The notes under the pieces were generated by a model that was not told the origin of the DNA, ran no database searches, and saw only the letters and a list, made by a program, of their open reading frames with translations. From Klebsiella pneumoniae (GTDB lineage Bacteria > Pseudomonadota > Gammaproteobacteria > Ga0077536), in the NCBI GenBank assembly GCA_945876945.1, contig CAMCQE010000013.1, positions 1 through 52,177 on the forward strand: DNA of 52,177 nucleotides, written 5' to 3'. The stretch's first letter is position 1, and every line of letters starts with the position of its first letter. Below, piece after piece: positions 9,036 to 17,445 of this stretch. A program made the position numbers and the translations under genes.

Positions 9036-9620
9036 CTACTGCGCGGCGTTGGCGTTCGGACAAGGCGCGGTGCGTTCGCACTTTGAGCCTTTTTCGTAGA
9101 TGAAGCGGATGAAATCGCTGCCCGGCATGAAGCGCTGCTTGAGATCCGGCAGATTCGCGCCCCGGTCGATTTCGCGCAGGAAGCAGCTCATGTCCTCGCC
9201 GCCGCCGGTGCAACGGAAATCGAGCGGCTGAACTTGCGCCGAATGGGTGGACAGCAAATAGCCGCCGGACGTGCGCTGCCAGGCGCGCGCGAACCGGGTG
9301 TCGGCGCAGTCGCAGGTCAGGTAGCGGTCGGCGTACTCAATGAGCTTGCCCACCGTCATCCCGGGCACGGCATCGCCGGCGGCCCGCGCGTTGATGAGGC
9401 GCGCGGTCAGGAGTTCGCGGGGCGTGAGTGAGGGGTCTACCGTCGGTGCCGGGGCGGGGGCTTCTGCGACGGCGGCCGGCGCTTCGCGTTTGAGGAAACT
9501 CGGCATGCTGGGCATGCTCGGCAGGCTTGGGCGTAGCGAGGGTGCCTTGCAGGCGCTGAGCAGGAGCGCGGTGCCGAGGAGTAAAAGCACGTGCGCGGCG
9601 CGTGATCGGTTGAAGGTCAT
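9036..9620 (-). CDS. Lipoprotein of unknown function
   Basis: A 194-residue protein starting at 9620, with a signal sequence ending in the lipobox LLSAC (MTFNRSRAAHVLLLLGTALL, then LSACKAP), so it is expected to be acylated and membrane-anchored. A Ser/Met/Pro-rich repetitive stretch (PSLPSMPSMPSF) and an Ala/Pro linker lead to a cysteine-containing globular domain (LTCDCADTRF, DFRCTGGGEDMSC). I do not recognise the family. Its start overlaps the stop of the HAD gene by four bases (ATGA), making it the last gene of the seven-gene minus-strand operon. In-frame extension to 9785 runs through the HAD gene and is rejected. Confidence 0.85.
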   Translation of the reverse strand: MTFNRSRAAHVLLLLGTALLLSACKAPSLRPSLPSMPSMPSFLKREAPAAVAEAPAPAPTVDPSLTPRELLTARLINARAAGDAVPGMTVGKLIEYADRYLTCDCADTRFARAWQRTSGGYLLSTHSAQVQPLDFRCTGGGEDMSCFLREIDRGANLPDLKQRFMPGSDFIRFIYEKGSKCERTAPCPNANAAQ

Positions 9621-10531
9621 CGGGCATCCATTTCTGTCTTGAAAACGTGTTGTTCGCGCTCGAAGCGGATCCTCGCGATGATGAGGTCGAGGATTGTTCT
9701 GACGCGCTTTTCCAGGGTCTTGCCGCTGCGATAGTCGGCTTCGGCAAAAAAATCGATGCGCTGGCCGGCGACCAGATCGCGGCATACCGCGAGCGAATTG
9801 TCGTTGCCGGGATTGTGCACGGCGATCGCGAAGCCGCCGTAGTTTTTGGTCACCGTCATGCAGGGCACGTCGGTCAGACCATCGCCCAGGTACAGCATGT
9901 GACCAAAGGGCACCGGGCGCTCGGCTTCCGGCATGTATTCGTTAATCGACTCACCCTGCTGTTCGCGACCCTTGTTGATGCGGAACAGGTATTGCGTCTT
10001 GCTGGTGTCGTTAATGACGATGGTGGGGAAGCAGGCCACTTCGTGATGATTGAAGTGATACTGCGAGGCATAGATGCGCTCGAAGTGATGCTTGATGCTG
10101 ATGCCTTCCAGAATCTCGCTTAAACCCGCCGAGATGATGTAGTGCCGGGCCTGCACCGTGCCGCCGGAGGCGCTGGCGACATAGCGATTCACCCGTTCGA
10201 ACCAGGTTTCGACGCCCGGAAAATACTGCACGTCGCGGGCTAACTTGCGCAGGGCGTCGCGACTGAGATGCGCCTTGTTGGCCTCAATCTTTTCCACCAA
10301 CAAACGCATGTAGGTGAGGATGCCGTCACCGCCGGTGCGCTTGGCTTCGGCATTCACTTCGGCCCAGAAGTCCTGCGGCGCTATCCCGAGTTGGGGCAGG
10401 ACGGTGTATTCCTGCATGGGCTGCGGGGTGAGCGTGCCGTCGAAATCGTAAATGAGCGCGAGCGTGTTGCGCGCGAAATCGCCTTGGACCTTGTTGGCCT
10501 TTGCGCCGGCAGTGCTGGTGCGGCGGGCCAT
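9617..10531 (-). CDS. HAD-family phosphatase/hydrolase
   Basis: A 304-residue haloacid dehalogenase superfamily protein. Motif I is DFDGT with nucleophile Asp29 and Asp31, motif II is YIISAG, and motif IV is GDGLTDVP. The C-terminal 50 residues are charged and helical. It resembles phosphoserine-phosphatase-like HAD members with a helical cap. The physiological phosphate ester is unknown. It overlaps the gene upstream by one base (TGATG) and the lipoprotein downstream by four, so translation is coupled. This is one of two unrelated HAD proteins in the same operon. Confidence 0.85.
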   Translation of the reverse strand: MARRTSTAGAKANKVQGDFARNTLALIYDFDGTLTPQPMQEYTVLPQLGIAPQDFWAEVNAEAKRTGGDGILTYMRLLVEKIEANKAHLSRDALRKLARDVQYFPGVETWFERVNRYVASASGGTVQARHYIISAGLSEILEGISIKHHFERIYASQYHFNHHEVACFPTIVINDTSKTQYLFRINKGREQQGESINEYMPEAERPVPFGHMLYLGDGLTDVPCMTVTKNYGGFAIAVHNPGNDNSLAVCRDLVAGQRIDFFAEADYRSGKTLEKRVRTILDLIIARIRFEREQHVFKTEMDAR

Positions 10532-11022
10532 CAGGGCGCCGCCCGCTGGGCCAGGGCGCTGGCAAGCTGGCCCTTACGGCGCGCTTCCGCCCATTGATCG
10601 AGTTGCTTCATCTCGAGCTTGGGATGGGTGGGTTTGAGTTGCGCCCAGGCGTCGAGCGCGGCGCTGATGCCGGCTTCTGCATCGTCGCCCTGGCGTTTGC
10701 CGCGGAGCTGGGAGTCGAGATTGCCGCCCATATAAGCGGCATACAGCACGGCCTGCACGTCTTGCGGATAGGGCTGATACATCCAGAAGAGCAGGTCGCT
10801 GCGCAGCACGGTGTGCACCGTGCCCCGCTGCATGAATTTCAGGAAGGTTGGGGCTTCACGCAATTGCTGCTCCGGCGCCTGACGGAAGCGGTCCCAGGCC
10901 GCCAGCGCTTGTTCCTGCGTGATGACCTCCGGTACCGGCGCGCTGGTCGCGTCTGCGAGGGCGCAAACGCTGCTTAACATCAGCAAGCTGGCACCCAGAG
11001 TCTTGGTGAATTTCCCGGCCAA
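10531..11022 (-). CDS. Exported hypothetical protein, TTG start
   Basis: A 163-residue protein with a signal peptide (MAGKFTKTLGASLLMLSSVCALADA) and a mature part rich in Gln, Ala and charged residues. No family is recognised. The start is TTG at 11022. AGGGG lies eight bases upstream of it, and the only nearby ATG (10980) would destroy the signal peptide, so the TTG is well supported. The TTG directly abuts the TAA of the upstream HAD gene. The mature region looks helical (about residues 35-160), with the periplasm as the likely location. Confidence 0.8.
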   Translation of the reverse strand: MAGKFTKTLGASLLMLSSVCALADATSAPVPEVITQEQALAAWDRFRQAPEQQLREAPTFLKFMQRGTVHTVLRSDLLFWMYQPYPQDVQAVLYAAYMGGNLDSQLRGKRQGDDAEAGISAALDAWAQLKPTHPKLEMKQLDQWAEARRKGQLASALAQRAAP

Positions 11023-11712
11023 TTACGCTTCCCCTAAGCGGACACGGCCTGCGCCCAACAGCGCATGCACCCGCAGCGCGGCGGCCGGCATGGAGGGCAA
11101 GATCTCGTGCACCAGCTCGGCGATGGCGGCGCCGGCGGGTTTCAAGTCCGGGATCATCAAGGTCCACATGCCGGCGCTGACGGCGGCCTGGGCGCCAACA
11201 TCGGAATCTTCGAGGGCGATGCAGCGCGCCGGGTCCACGGCCAGACGCGAGGCGGCAAGGAGATAGACATCCGGCGCCGGCTTGCCCTGTTTCACTTCAT
11301 CGCCGGTGGCGCAGACGGGCAGATAGTCGATAAGGCCGGCGGCGCTTAACGCGGCCTGGGCGTGACCGCTGCGGGTCTGGGTGGCGACCGCAATCGGTAC
11401 CCCGCCGGCGGTAAGGGCTTGCAGCAGCGCCGGAATGCCGGGCTTGCTGCGCATGCCGTCGCGACTCACGGTCTGCTGATAGAAATGCTGGAACCGCAAG
11501 CGGTATTCGGCGAGCGGGAAGTCCGCGCCGAACACGTCCATCAACATCGCTTCCACCCGCCCGCCCGGCAGGCCGATCATTTTGAGATACAGCTCATCGG
11601 TGAGGGTTTTGCCGAAATCCTCGCCCGCCAGCTGCGCGGCACGACGAATGACCGGCTCGGAATCGATCAGCACGCCGTCCATATCGAAGATGACGGCATC
11701 GAAACGTTTCAT
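11023..11712 (-). CDS. HAD hydrolase, phosphoglycolate phosphatase/beta-PGM type
   Basis: A 229-residue HAD subfamily IA protein. Motif I is FDMDGVLIDSEP with nucleophile Asp10 and acid/base Asp12, motif II lies in VATQTRSGHAQ, the motif III lysine in KQGKPAPDVYLLAA, and motif IV is LEDSDVGAQAA. The four-helix cap between motifs I and II is typical of Gph, YcjU and YniC-like enzymes. The substrate cannot be assigned. The start overlaps the LOG gene stop by four bases (ATGA). This cluster does not resemble a sugar-catabolic operon. Confidence 0.9.
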   Translation of the reverse strand: MKRFDAVIFDMDGVLIDSEPVIRRAAQLAGEDFGKTLTDELYLKMIGLPGGRVEAMLMDVFGADFPLAEYRLRFQHFYQQTVSRDGMRSKPGIPALLQALTAGGVPIAVATQTRSGHAQAALSAAGLIDYLPVCATGDEVKQGKPAPDVYLLAASRLAVDPARCIALEDSDVGAQAAVSAGMWTLMIPDLKPAGAAIAELVHEILPSMPAAALRVHALLGAGRVRLGEA

Positions 11713-12269
11713 GGTGCGGCGACCAGCGGCAGGCTTTCTTCCAGCGCTTCGAGCAGGCGGTCAACGCGGTCGTGGACCATCAAGCGCGAAACCTCGGCCT
11801 GATCGAGAAATCCTTCCTTCACGGCTTGCCGCAGCACTTCTAACCAGGGGGCGAAGTAGCCGGCGGTGTTCAACAGCGCGATGGGTTTGTCGATGCAGCC
11901 GAGTTGTCGCCAGGCCATCACTTCCAGCAATTCGTCGAGCGTGCCGATGCCGCCGGGCAGGGCGATGAAGCCGTCGGCAAGTTCGATCATCAGGCCTTTG
12001 CGCTCAAACAGGTCTTCGACCTGATGATTCACCTGCAGGCCCGGATGCAGCACTTCACGGCTGGAGAGAAAACCCGGAATCACGCCGGTGACTTCGCCGC
12101 CCGCGTCGAGACAGCCCTGCGCCACTACGCCCATCAAACCCACCCTGCCACCGCCGTACACCAGCGGCCAGCCGCGCGCCGCCAGCGTTTTGCCCAGGGC
12201 TCGGGCATCTTCGGCATAGCGCGCGTTGGCACCGGCGCGCGCGCCGCAAAACACAGCAATACTCGGCAT
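11709..12269 (-). CDS. LOG-family nucleoside 5'-monophosphate phosphoribohydrolase
   Basis: A 186-residue cytosolic protein of the TIGR00730/LOG (Lonely Guy, YgdH/PpnN-related) family that splits nucleoside 5'-monophosphates into base and ribose 5-phosphate. Signature parts are an N-terminal FCGARAG, LVYGGGRVGLMG near residue 40, and PGGIGTLDELLEVMAW, the last holding the catalytic Glu and the phosphate-binding glycines. Whether it releases cytokinin-type bases or simply recycles AMP or GMP is unknown. It lies two bases after the exported hypothetical gene and overlaps the HAD gene downstream by four. Confidence 0.92.
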   Translation of the reverse strand: MPSIAVFCGARAGANARYAEDARALGKTLAARGWPLVYGGGRVGLMGVVAQGCLDAGGEVTGVIPGFLSSREVLHPGLQVNHQVEDLFERKGLMIELADGFIALPGGIGTLDELLEVMAWRQLGCIDKPIALLNTAGYFAPWLEVLRQAVKEGFLDQAEVSRLMVHDRVDRLLEALEESLPLVAAP

Positions 12270-12271
12270 GG

Positions 12272-12889
12272 TCAGGGTCTCGCTATCCAGATGAGTTCGC
12301 CGCTGAGGACGGTCCAGTTTTTCCCCTTGCGGAGGGCGCGGATGAGGCGACCAGAACCGCAGGCAGGGCCACAGGTAAATTCGATATACGCCAAGGCGTG
12401 CCCCGCAGGGGCTTCGACGGCCGCTCTTGAGAGCCGCAGCAGCCCGGGCGCATCGGGAAACTTGGCCCGAAACCGACCCCAGTTCGCGGCCGCATCGTCG
12501 CCGGTGAAGATCTCAGCGCGGGTCTTGTCGTCCAGCAAATGGTATTGGGCCCGCAGGCTGAACTGCCGCTCAAGGCTGAGCGAGCTTTGATTGGCCGCCA
12601 CCCAGGCTTTGAGCAAGGTGGGCGAGACGTCCAGTTTTTTGGCGACGTCTTCAAGTTTGGCATCCGGTGCCAGCACGGCACTGGTTTCATCGGTGGTGCG
12701 TTGGGCGATAACCACCGTCTTGGCGTCCGCCCCCAGCCCGTGGGTAATCAGCGCCGACCACAGCGCGTATTGGGTGCTCGCGTCGGGTTCGGCGGCGGTG
12801 ACTGAGACCGGCGGCGCTGCCAATGCAAAGCTCTGCCAGAACATCAGCGCCAGGAGCCGCCAGCCGAAGCGCTTAATCAATCGCGTCAT
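12272..12889 (-). CDS. Exported hypothetical protein
   Basis: A 205-residue protein starting at 12889 (MTRLIKRFGWRLLALMFWQS), with a signal peptide that ends near ALA-AP. The mature part contains a helix-rich segment (KLEDVAKKLDVSPTLLKAW) and a C-terminal beta-type region with paired cysteines (FTCGPACGSG) and a tryptophan-containing end. I do not recognise a family. Its ATG overlaps the PrpD-like gene stop by four bases. The longer in-frame version to 12988 lacks signal features and is rejected. Confidence 0.8.
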   Translation of the reverse strand: MTRLIKRFGWRLLALMFWQSFALAAPPVSVTAAEPDASTQYALWSALITHGLGADAKTVVIAQRTTDETSAVLAPDAKLEDVAKKLDVSPTLLKAWVAANQSSLSLERQFSLRAQYHLLDDKTRAEIFTGDDAAANWGRFRAKFPDAPGLLRLSRAAVEAPAGHALAYIEFTCGPACGSGRLIRALRKGKNWTVLSGELIWIARP

Positions 12890-14277
12890 CGCGCCACCAT
12901 GGCGTGGGTGAGTGCTGCCAGATTTGGCGCCGTATCGAGGCCCATGACGGCGGCGATCAAGGCATCGCTGCTGGATAAAGCCCGACACCGGTCCGCATTG
13001 CGGCGGAATTTACGCATCACATCCTCCGGGCCGAGCGGGTTCTCCGCAGCGCCGCGGTTAATGGCCTCTCGCGCTTCCAGCACGTGGCCATTTTTGAGGT
13101 AAATCCGCAGCGCCCCGCTGTAACTGGTGGGGTAGCGCGATGCCGGATCTGGCTGCCAGCGCACTTTTTGCGCGAGCGCGAGCGTTGCGATATCGCTCAG
13201 CGCGGCGGGTTCCAGTTCATCCAGCCCAAAATCCCCAAGCCGCAGTGTGGCTGCTACGCAAAACTGGAGACTGAACTGGGCATCGTAGGGCGACTTGGGC
13301 GCCAGCTTAGCGGCGACGGGCTCGCACACGATCGTGATTTGATCGGGGTGAATCAGCGCTTCGATGTGGTCGATGGCCGCGAGGTCGAAGCCCGGCAGTG
13401 CCCGGCAGTGCCGCGCGCAATCGATAAAGGCATGCAGAAAATGGCAGGCGGGATACGGTTTGAAGCCGTTATCGAAAATCGCCCATTGGCTGCCGAGTCC
13501 TTCCAGCACGCCGCTGAGGTCCGGCGCCGGGTCGTCGAGCAGCATGCGATAGAGCCCGAAACGGCCCTCGAAGGCCTGCGCTGGGCCCACGAATCCGGCC
13601 TGTCCATACGCGGCCGCCGTGTAGCCCGCGACGGCGGCCCAGCCGGGATGCAGGCGCTTGGTCCACGCGCCGTCGTTGAGAAATTCCAGATTGCCGCTCG
13701 CCATGCTGAGGGTGATGCCGAGCGCGTCGGCAATGCCGCGCGAGGAGGCGCCAAGCAAGTGGCCGGCGGCGGCCGCGCAACCGAAGGCGCCAATGATCCC
13801 GGTGGGATGCCAGCCGCGCTTTTGCAGGGTGCCGCGGGCGACGGCGCCGAGGCGGGCGTCGATTTCAACCGCGAGCAGATAGGCGGTGAGGGCGGCTCGA
13901 CCGCTCACCCCGCAGCGTTGTCCCACGCCCAGCATCAGCGGCACCGCGCTGGCGGAACAGTGCACGACGCTCGCGCCGTGGGTGTCGTCGAAGTCGAGTC
14001 CGTGCACCAGCACGCCGTTCTGGAGCATGGCGTCGCGGAGTGGCAGGCGCTCGCTGCGGCCAATCACGGGATATTCGCCGGTCTCGCCCAGACTATGGAG
14101 GGCGGCTGCGCTGACGTCGGCAAAGTCGCAGGTGCTGGCCGCGAGCGCGGTGCCCAGCGCATCCAGCACGTGGAGTTTGGCGCGTTCAAAGGCCGCCGCC
14201 GGAATGGACTCCGGGTGCAGACTGGCGGCGAACTCGGCCAGGCGAGCGGCGAGCGTAGGCGATGAGGGCGCTGACAT
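12886..14277 (-). CDS. MmgE/PrpD family protein
   Basis: A 463-residue protein of the 2-methylcitrate dehydratase/cis-aconitate decarboxylase/iminodisuccinate epimerase family. Family features are an N-terminal helical domain (AKLHVLDALGTALAAST), LVHGLDFDDTH with the active-site region, HPTGIIGAFGCAAAAGHLLG, LNDGAWTKRLHPGWAA, and FKPYPACHFLHAFID, which carries the conserved Lys/His. No prpB, prpC or acnD gene is near, so a role in the methylcitrate cycle is not supported by context. It is the first gene of a seven-gene operon. The start at 14277 (MSAPSS) gives family length; an extension to 14424 is rejected. The intergenic side faces a divergent exported FAH-fold gene. Confidence 0.9.
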   Translation of the reverse strand: MSAPSSPTLAARLAEFAASLHPESIPAAAFERAKLHVLDALGTALAASTCDFADVSAAALHSLGETGEYPVIGRSERLPLRDAMLQNGVLVHGLDFDDTHGASVVHCSASAVPLMLGVGQRCGVSGRAALTAYLLAVEIDARLGAVARGTLQKRGWHPTGIIGAFGCAAAAGHLLGASSRGIADALGITLSMASGNLEFLNDGAWTKRLHPGWAAVAGYTAAAYGQAGFVGPAQAFEGRFGLYRMLLDDPAPDLSGVLEGLGSQWAIFDNGFKPYPACHFLHAFIDCARHCRALPGFDLAAIDHIEALIHPDQITIVCEPVAAKLAPKSPYDAQFSLQFCVAATLRLGDFGLDELEPAALSDIATLALAQKVRWQPDPASRYPTSYSGALRIYLKNGHVLEAREAINRGAAENPLGPEDVMRKFRRNADRCRALSSSDALIAAVMGLDTAPNLAALTHAMVAR

Positions 14278-14448
14278 GCGGCGATAAAGGGCTCGTCTCG
14301 GGTGGCAAAAGGGAACCCGCGCAGAAGGCGGTGAGTCCGTTAGAATCTGGCGGACGCCGCCATTACAAGGGCCGGCCTCCAACGCGTCAAGCAGGCCATA
14401 GCCTGGTGCAACGACGCGCTTCATTTCACCTCAAATTGAACTGGATTC

Positions 14449-15291
14449 ATGCGCACGCTGATTTTTTTCTGTTGTCTCGCCGTGCATGGGATCGCTCAAG
14501 CCTGGAGTACGCTCGACAACTGGGCCGACGTGGTGCTCCTGCAGACGCAGGCGCGGCGACCCTTGCCGACGATTACCTCGCTGGAGCCCTCCCTGAAGCT
14601 GGACGATGCCTATGGCATTCAGCAGCGCGTGGTGCGCGAACTCGGTGGCCGCACGCCGCTGGTGGGCTTTCGGGCCGATCTCACCTCGCCGCTCAGCCGG
14701 GCCCGCTTGCGGGGTACCGAACCCATTACTTCGGCGGTACTCAAGGACCAGTGGCTGGCGCCCGGCGCGTGGGTCACGCGGGCCGCCAAAAGCCAGTTGA
14801 AAGTCGCGCCCGCTCTGGGCTTCACGCTCAATGTCCCGATTACCAGCCCGGTGACCGCAGTGGCCGACCTCGCCGTGAAGGTGAAAGAAGTGCGTCCGGT
14901 GGTGCTGCTGGTGGACTACAACTTCGACGACTCAGCCCCGCTGCAGGTGCAGGATTTGGTGGCCGCCAACGGCGCCAAGGCCCGGCTGGTGGTGGGCGAA
15001 CCGTTCAGGAGCAGTGAGCCCTCGGTGGTGGACGCCACGTTCGTGGAGATGCGGCGTGCCGACGAGATCGTGGTGCGCGGCAAGGCGACCAATGTGATGG
15101 GCGGGCAGTACGAGGCGTTGCGGTGGCAGGTTAATCAGCTGATTGCCCGAGGCTGGCAATTGAAGCCCGGATTTTTGCTGGTGACCGGACCCTTGGCCGA
15201 ACCGGTGCCGGCCGAGGTTGGCGACTGGCAGGCGGATTACTGGGAGCACGCGCAGCTGAAGTTCAGCGTGGAATACGGCAAACCGCTGTAA
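14449..15291 (+). CDS. Exported FAH/MhpD-fold protein, metal ligands lost
   Basis: A 280-residue protein with a signal peptide (MRTLIFFCCLAVHGIAQAWS). The rest aligns by eye with 2-keto-4-pentenoate hydratase (MhpD) and related FAH-superfamily enzymes: LDDAYGIQQRVV, LVGFRADLTS, LVAANGAKARLVVGEP, and GQYEALRWQVNQL before the C-terminus. In MhpD-type enzymes the divalent metal is held by a Glu-X-Glu pair and one later Glu. Here the corresponding places are Ala120-Pro-Ala122 (KVAPALGF) and Leu153 (VRPVVLLVD). All three acids therefore seem absent, which suggests a non-catalytic, periplasmic binding role. Assignment to the fold is moderately sure; loss of activity is inferred. It diverges from the PrpD-like gene. 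Confidence 0.75.
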   Translation: MRTLIFFCCLAVHGIAQAWSTLDNWADVVLLQTQARRPLPTITSLEPSLKLDDAYGIQQRVVRELGGRTPLVGFRADLTSPLSRARLRGTEPITSAVLKDQWLAPGAWVTRAAKSQLKVAPALGFTLNVPITSPVTAVADLAVKVKEVRPVVLLVDYNFDDSAPLQVQDLVAANGAKARLVVGEPFRSSEPSVVDATFVEMRRADEIVVRGKATNVMGGQYEALRWQVNQLIARGWQLKPGFLLVTGPLAEPVPAEVGDWQADYWEHAQLKFSVEYGKPL

Positions 15292-15297
15292 GCGGGC

Positions 15298-16596
15298 TCA
15301 GCCGGCGCTGGCCCACCATTGATAGCCAAAGAGCACGCCCACACCCACGCAATACCCCATCGCGACATAGCCGCCGTTCCAGCGCAGCAGATCCATAGAC
15401 CGCAGACCAAACCGGGTTTGAAACACCAGGCTGGTTCCCGAGAAAGGCGACGCGACCAGGCTTAAACCCCACACCAGCAGGAACACGATCCCGAGCAGGT
15501 TGCCGTCCAAGTCGTTGAACTGCCAGATGCTGGACAGCGCCGAAATCGCCGCCACCGGGTGAACGCCGACAATCCCCAGCACGATGAGTCCCGCCAGCAA
15601 TACCGCCGCGCCGCTGGCATCGAGATGCGCCGGGCTCAACGCAATGTCCCCGTGGCGCACCGCCGCTTCGATGCCGGCGCTCATCACCGCCGCGCCCAGA
15701 AACATCGCAATTTCGCTGCCCATGCCCGGCAGACGTTCGCGCAAGTGGGTGATGAAGATCTGCGGCGCGGCGCGGCCACGCACCAGCGGCAGTGTCGCCA
15801 GCACCACGCCCAGCGCGGCGCCATCAATCAGCGTCAGCACCGAGATTTGCGGCAGCAGCCAGTGGCCGCCCAGCACGCAGGTGCTGAGCAATACCGGCGC
15901 CCACAGGGCTTGCACGCGTAGTGGATAGCCAATGAATTCGTGGGCCTCCGGGTCGCGCGGCAAGTGCCAGAAATTCCAGGCCATGAAGCAGCCGGAGGCG
16001 ATGAAGCCGGCGGCGGAAATGACCGCGAACTGCGCGTTAGGCAGCAGCTGCAGGATGATCGCCATGGCGATAAAAAACGGTGACCACATCGAGGCCGCGA
16101 CGAACGCGCGGCTGACGGCCTGGCTTTGGAGCCGGCTCAGGCGATCGTTCTGCGCAATCCGTTCGCCGATCACCACCGGCGCCGAGATATTGATGACGGC
16201 GCCGAAGAGATGCGTCGCCAGCAGCGTCTGCATCACCGCGCGCGGGCCACGCGGCAGGGCCGCGCTGCGGGCGACACTGGGCGCCGTAATCAAGCGCAGG
16301 AAGCTGACCGAGGCGAGCATTGCCAGCATCGGATGGTTGCCTTTCTCCAGCGTGGCCCACCAACTAAAGTCGCCCGCATTGATGGCAACCGAGATCCCCG
16401 ACAGGCCGATCGCGCACATGATCAGCGCCTGGGTGATCTGAAAACGATTGAGGCCGAACACCAGAATGATACCGGCCAACCAGGCGCAGGCGCCCGGTAG
16501 CGCGGCGACTTGGGGCAGAAATCCGGCGCCCGTGAGGAACGAGGACAGGGTCATCACGGCGACGGCCGCACCCGCCACCGAGCGGAGCACAGGCAT
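15298..16596 (-). CDS. Multi-pass membrane protein, transporter-like
   Basis: A 432-residue, strongly hydrophobic protein with roughly eleven or twelve predicted transmembrane segments. The start at 16596 (MPVLRSVAGAAVAVM) places the first segment at the N-terminus; the extension to 16725 overlaps ppsR and is rejected. Polar, glycine-rich breaks within helices (GIVGVHPVAAISALSS, INISAPVV, VASPFSGTS) are typical of re-entrant or broken helices in secondary transporters of the ion-transporter type, but I cannot name the family. It begins two bases after the ppsR stop on the same strand, so the two are probably cotranscribed. It ends six bases from the convergent FAH-fold gene. Confidence 0.75.
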   Translation of the reverse strand: MPVLRSVAGAAVAVMTLSSFLTGAGFLPQVAALPGACAWLAGIILVFGLNRFQITQALIMCAIGLSGISVAINAGDFSWWATLEKGNHPMLAMLASVSFLRLITAPSVARSAALPRGPRAVMQTLLATHLFGAVINISAPVVIGERIAQNDRLSRLQSQAVSRAFVAASMWSPFFIAMAIILQLLPNAQFAVISAAGFIASGCFMAWNFWHLPRDPEAHEFIGYPLRVQALWAPVLLSTCVLGGHWLLPQISVLTLIDGAALGVVLATLPLVRGRAAPQIFITHLRERLPGMGSEIAMFLGAAVMSAGIEAAVRHGDIALSPAHLDASGAAVLLAGLIVLGIVGVHPVAAISALSSIWQFNDLDGNLLGIVFLLVWGLSLVASPFSGTSLVFQTRFGLRSMDLLRWNGGYVAMGYCVGVGVLFGYQWWASAG

Positions 16597-16598
16597 TT

Positions 16599-17423
16599 TC
16601 AGCGCAAACCCTTGTCGCGCACGATGGTGGCGGCAATTTCCTCGATCGATACGGTGGTGGTGTCCAGAAACTGGATGTTTTGGGCTTTGAACAGGGCTTC
16701 CGCCTGCGCCACTTCGGCCCGGCATTGGGCCAGCGTGGAGTAGGTGCCGTGGGGGCGTCGTTCATGTCGGATGCGGCTGAGTTGTTCCGGCACGATGGTC
16801 AGCCCGTAAACCTTATCGCGACAGCCCACCAAACCTGCCGGCAAGCCGCCGCGTTCGAAGTCTTCTTCGGTCAGCGGGTAGTTGGCCGCTTTCAGCGAGT
16901 ACTGCAGGGCGAGATAGAGACAGGTGGGGGTTTTGCCGCAGCGGGAAACCCCGGCGAGCACCACGTCGGCCTGGGCGAGCCCGCGCAGGTTCACCCCATC
17001 GTCGTGCGCCAGCGTGTAATTCAGCGCGCTCATCCTCCGCTCATAGCTGCTGACGTCGCGAATGCCGTGCATACGCCCGGCCGTATGCGAGGACTCCTCC
17101 CCCAGCGCTTCTTCCAGGGGCTCGATAAAAGTGCCGAACAGGTCGAAAACGTGTTCGGACGCAGTGCCAATGAAGTACTGGGTGGTAGGGTCAGTGAGGG
17201 TGGAAAAGACCACCGGCGCCACCCCATCTTCGTGTTTGGCGGCGAGAATAATTTCGGCCGCGCTCTGGGCTGCCGCCTGGTTGGTCACGAAGGGCAGGGT
17301 CTGGGTGACGAACTCGGTGTTCGGGAACTGGGTCAGCAGGGTTTGGCCAAGCATTTCAACCGTAATGCCGGTGCGGTCTGAGACAAAAAAGACCCTGCGT
17401 TTTTTGATGATGGAATCGTTGAT
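16599..17423 (-). CDS. ppsR: PEP synthetase regulatory protein (kinase/pyrophosphorylase), ATC start
   Basis: A DUF299 protein that switches PpsA off by ADP-dependent phosphorylation and on again by phosphate-dependent dephosphorylation. A central GVSRCGKTPTCLYLA is the P-loop-like motif. The ATG at 17354 would give only 251 residues and cut away VFFVSDRTGITVE, which is a conserved N-terminal block of the family. Reading upstream in frame, the TAA at 17447-17445 is reached without any ATG, GTG or TTG. The best start is ATC at 17423, preceded by GGGGAG with eight bases between, giving MNDSIIKKRRVFFVSDRTG and 274 residues (E. coli 277). The gene diverges from ppsA, its expected target. Confidence 0.9.
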   Translation of the reverse strand: MNDSIIKKRRVFFVSDRTGITVEMLGQTLLTQFPNTEFVTQTLPFVTNQAAAQSAAEIILAAKHEDGVAPVVFSTLTDPTTQYFIGTASEHVFDLFGTFIEPLEEALGEESSHTAGRMHGIRDVSSYERRMSALNYTLAHDDGVNLRGLAQADVVLAGVSRCGKTPTCLYLALQYSLKAANYPLTEEDFERGGLPAGLVGCRDKVYGLTIVPEQLSRIRHERRPHGTYSTLAQCRAEVAQAEALFKAQNIQFLDTTTVSIEEIAATIVRDKGLR

Positions 17424-17431
17424 AAGCCAAT

Positions 17432-17437
17432 CTCCCC
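17432..17437 (-). promoter_or_regulatory. Shine-Dalgarno that decides the ATC start of ppsR
   Basis: GGGGAG on the minus strand (plus-strand CTCCCC) stands eight bases before the ATC at 17423-17421. No other purine-rich site is suitably placed for the internal ATG at 17354, whose upstream sequence encodes the conserved VSDRTG block. Confidence 0.65.
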
Positions 17438-17445
17438 GGGTCGGT

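Noticed and set aside
13084-14265. Plus-strand frame of 393 codons opposite the PrpD-like gene
   Set aside because: It is antisense to a conserved enzyme and rich in Gly/Ala/Arg with no motif.
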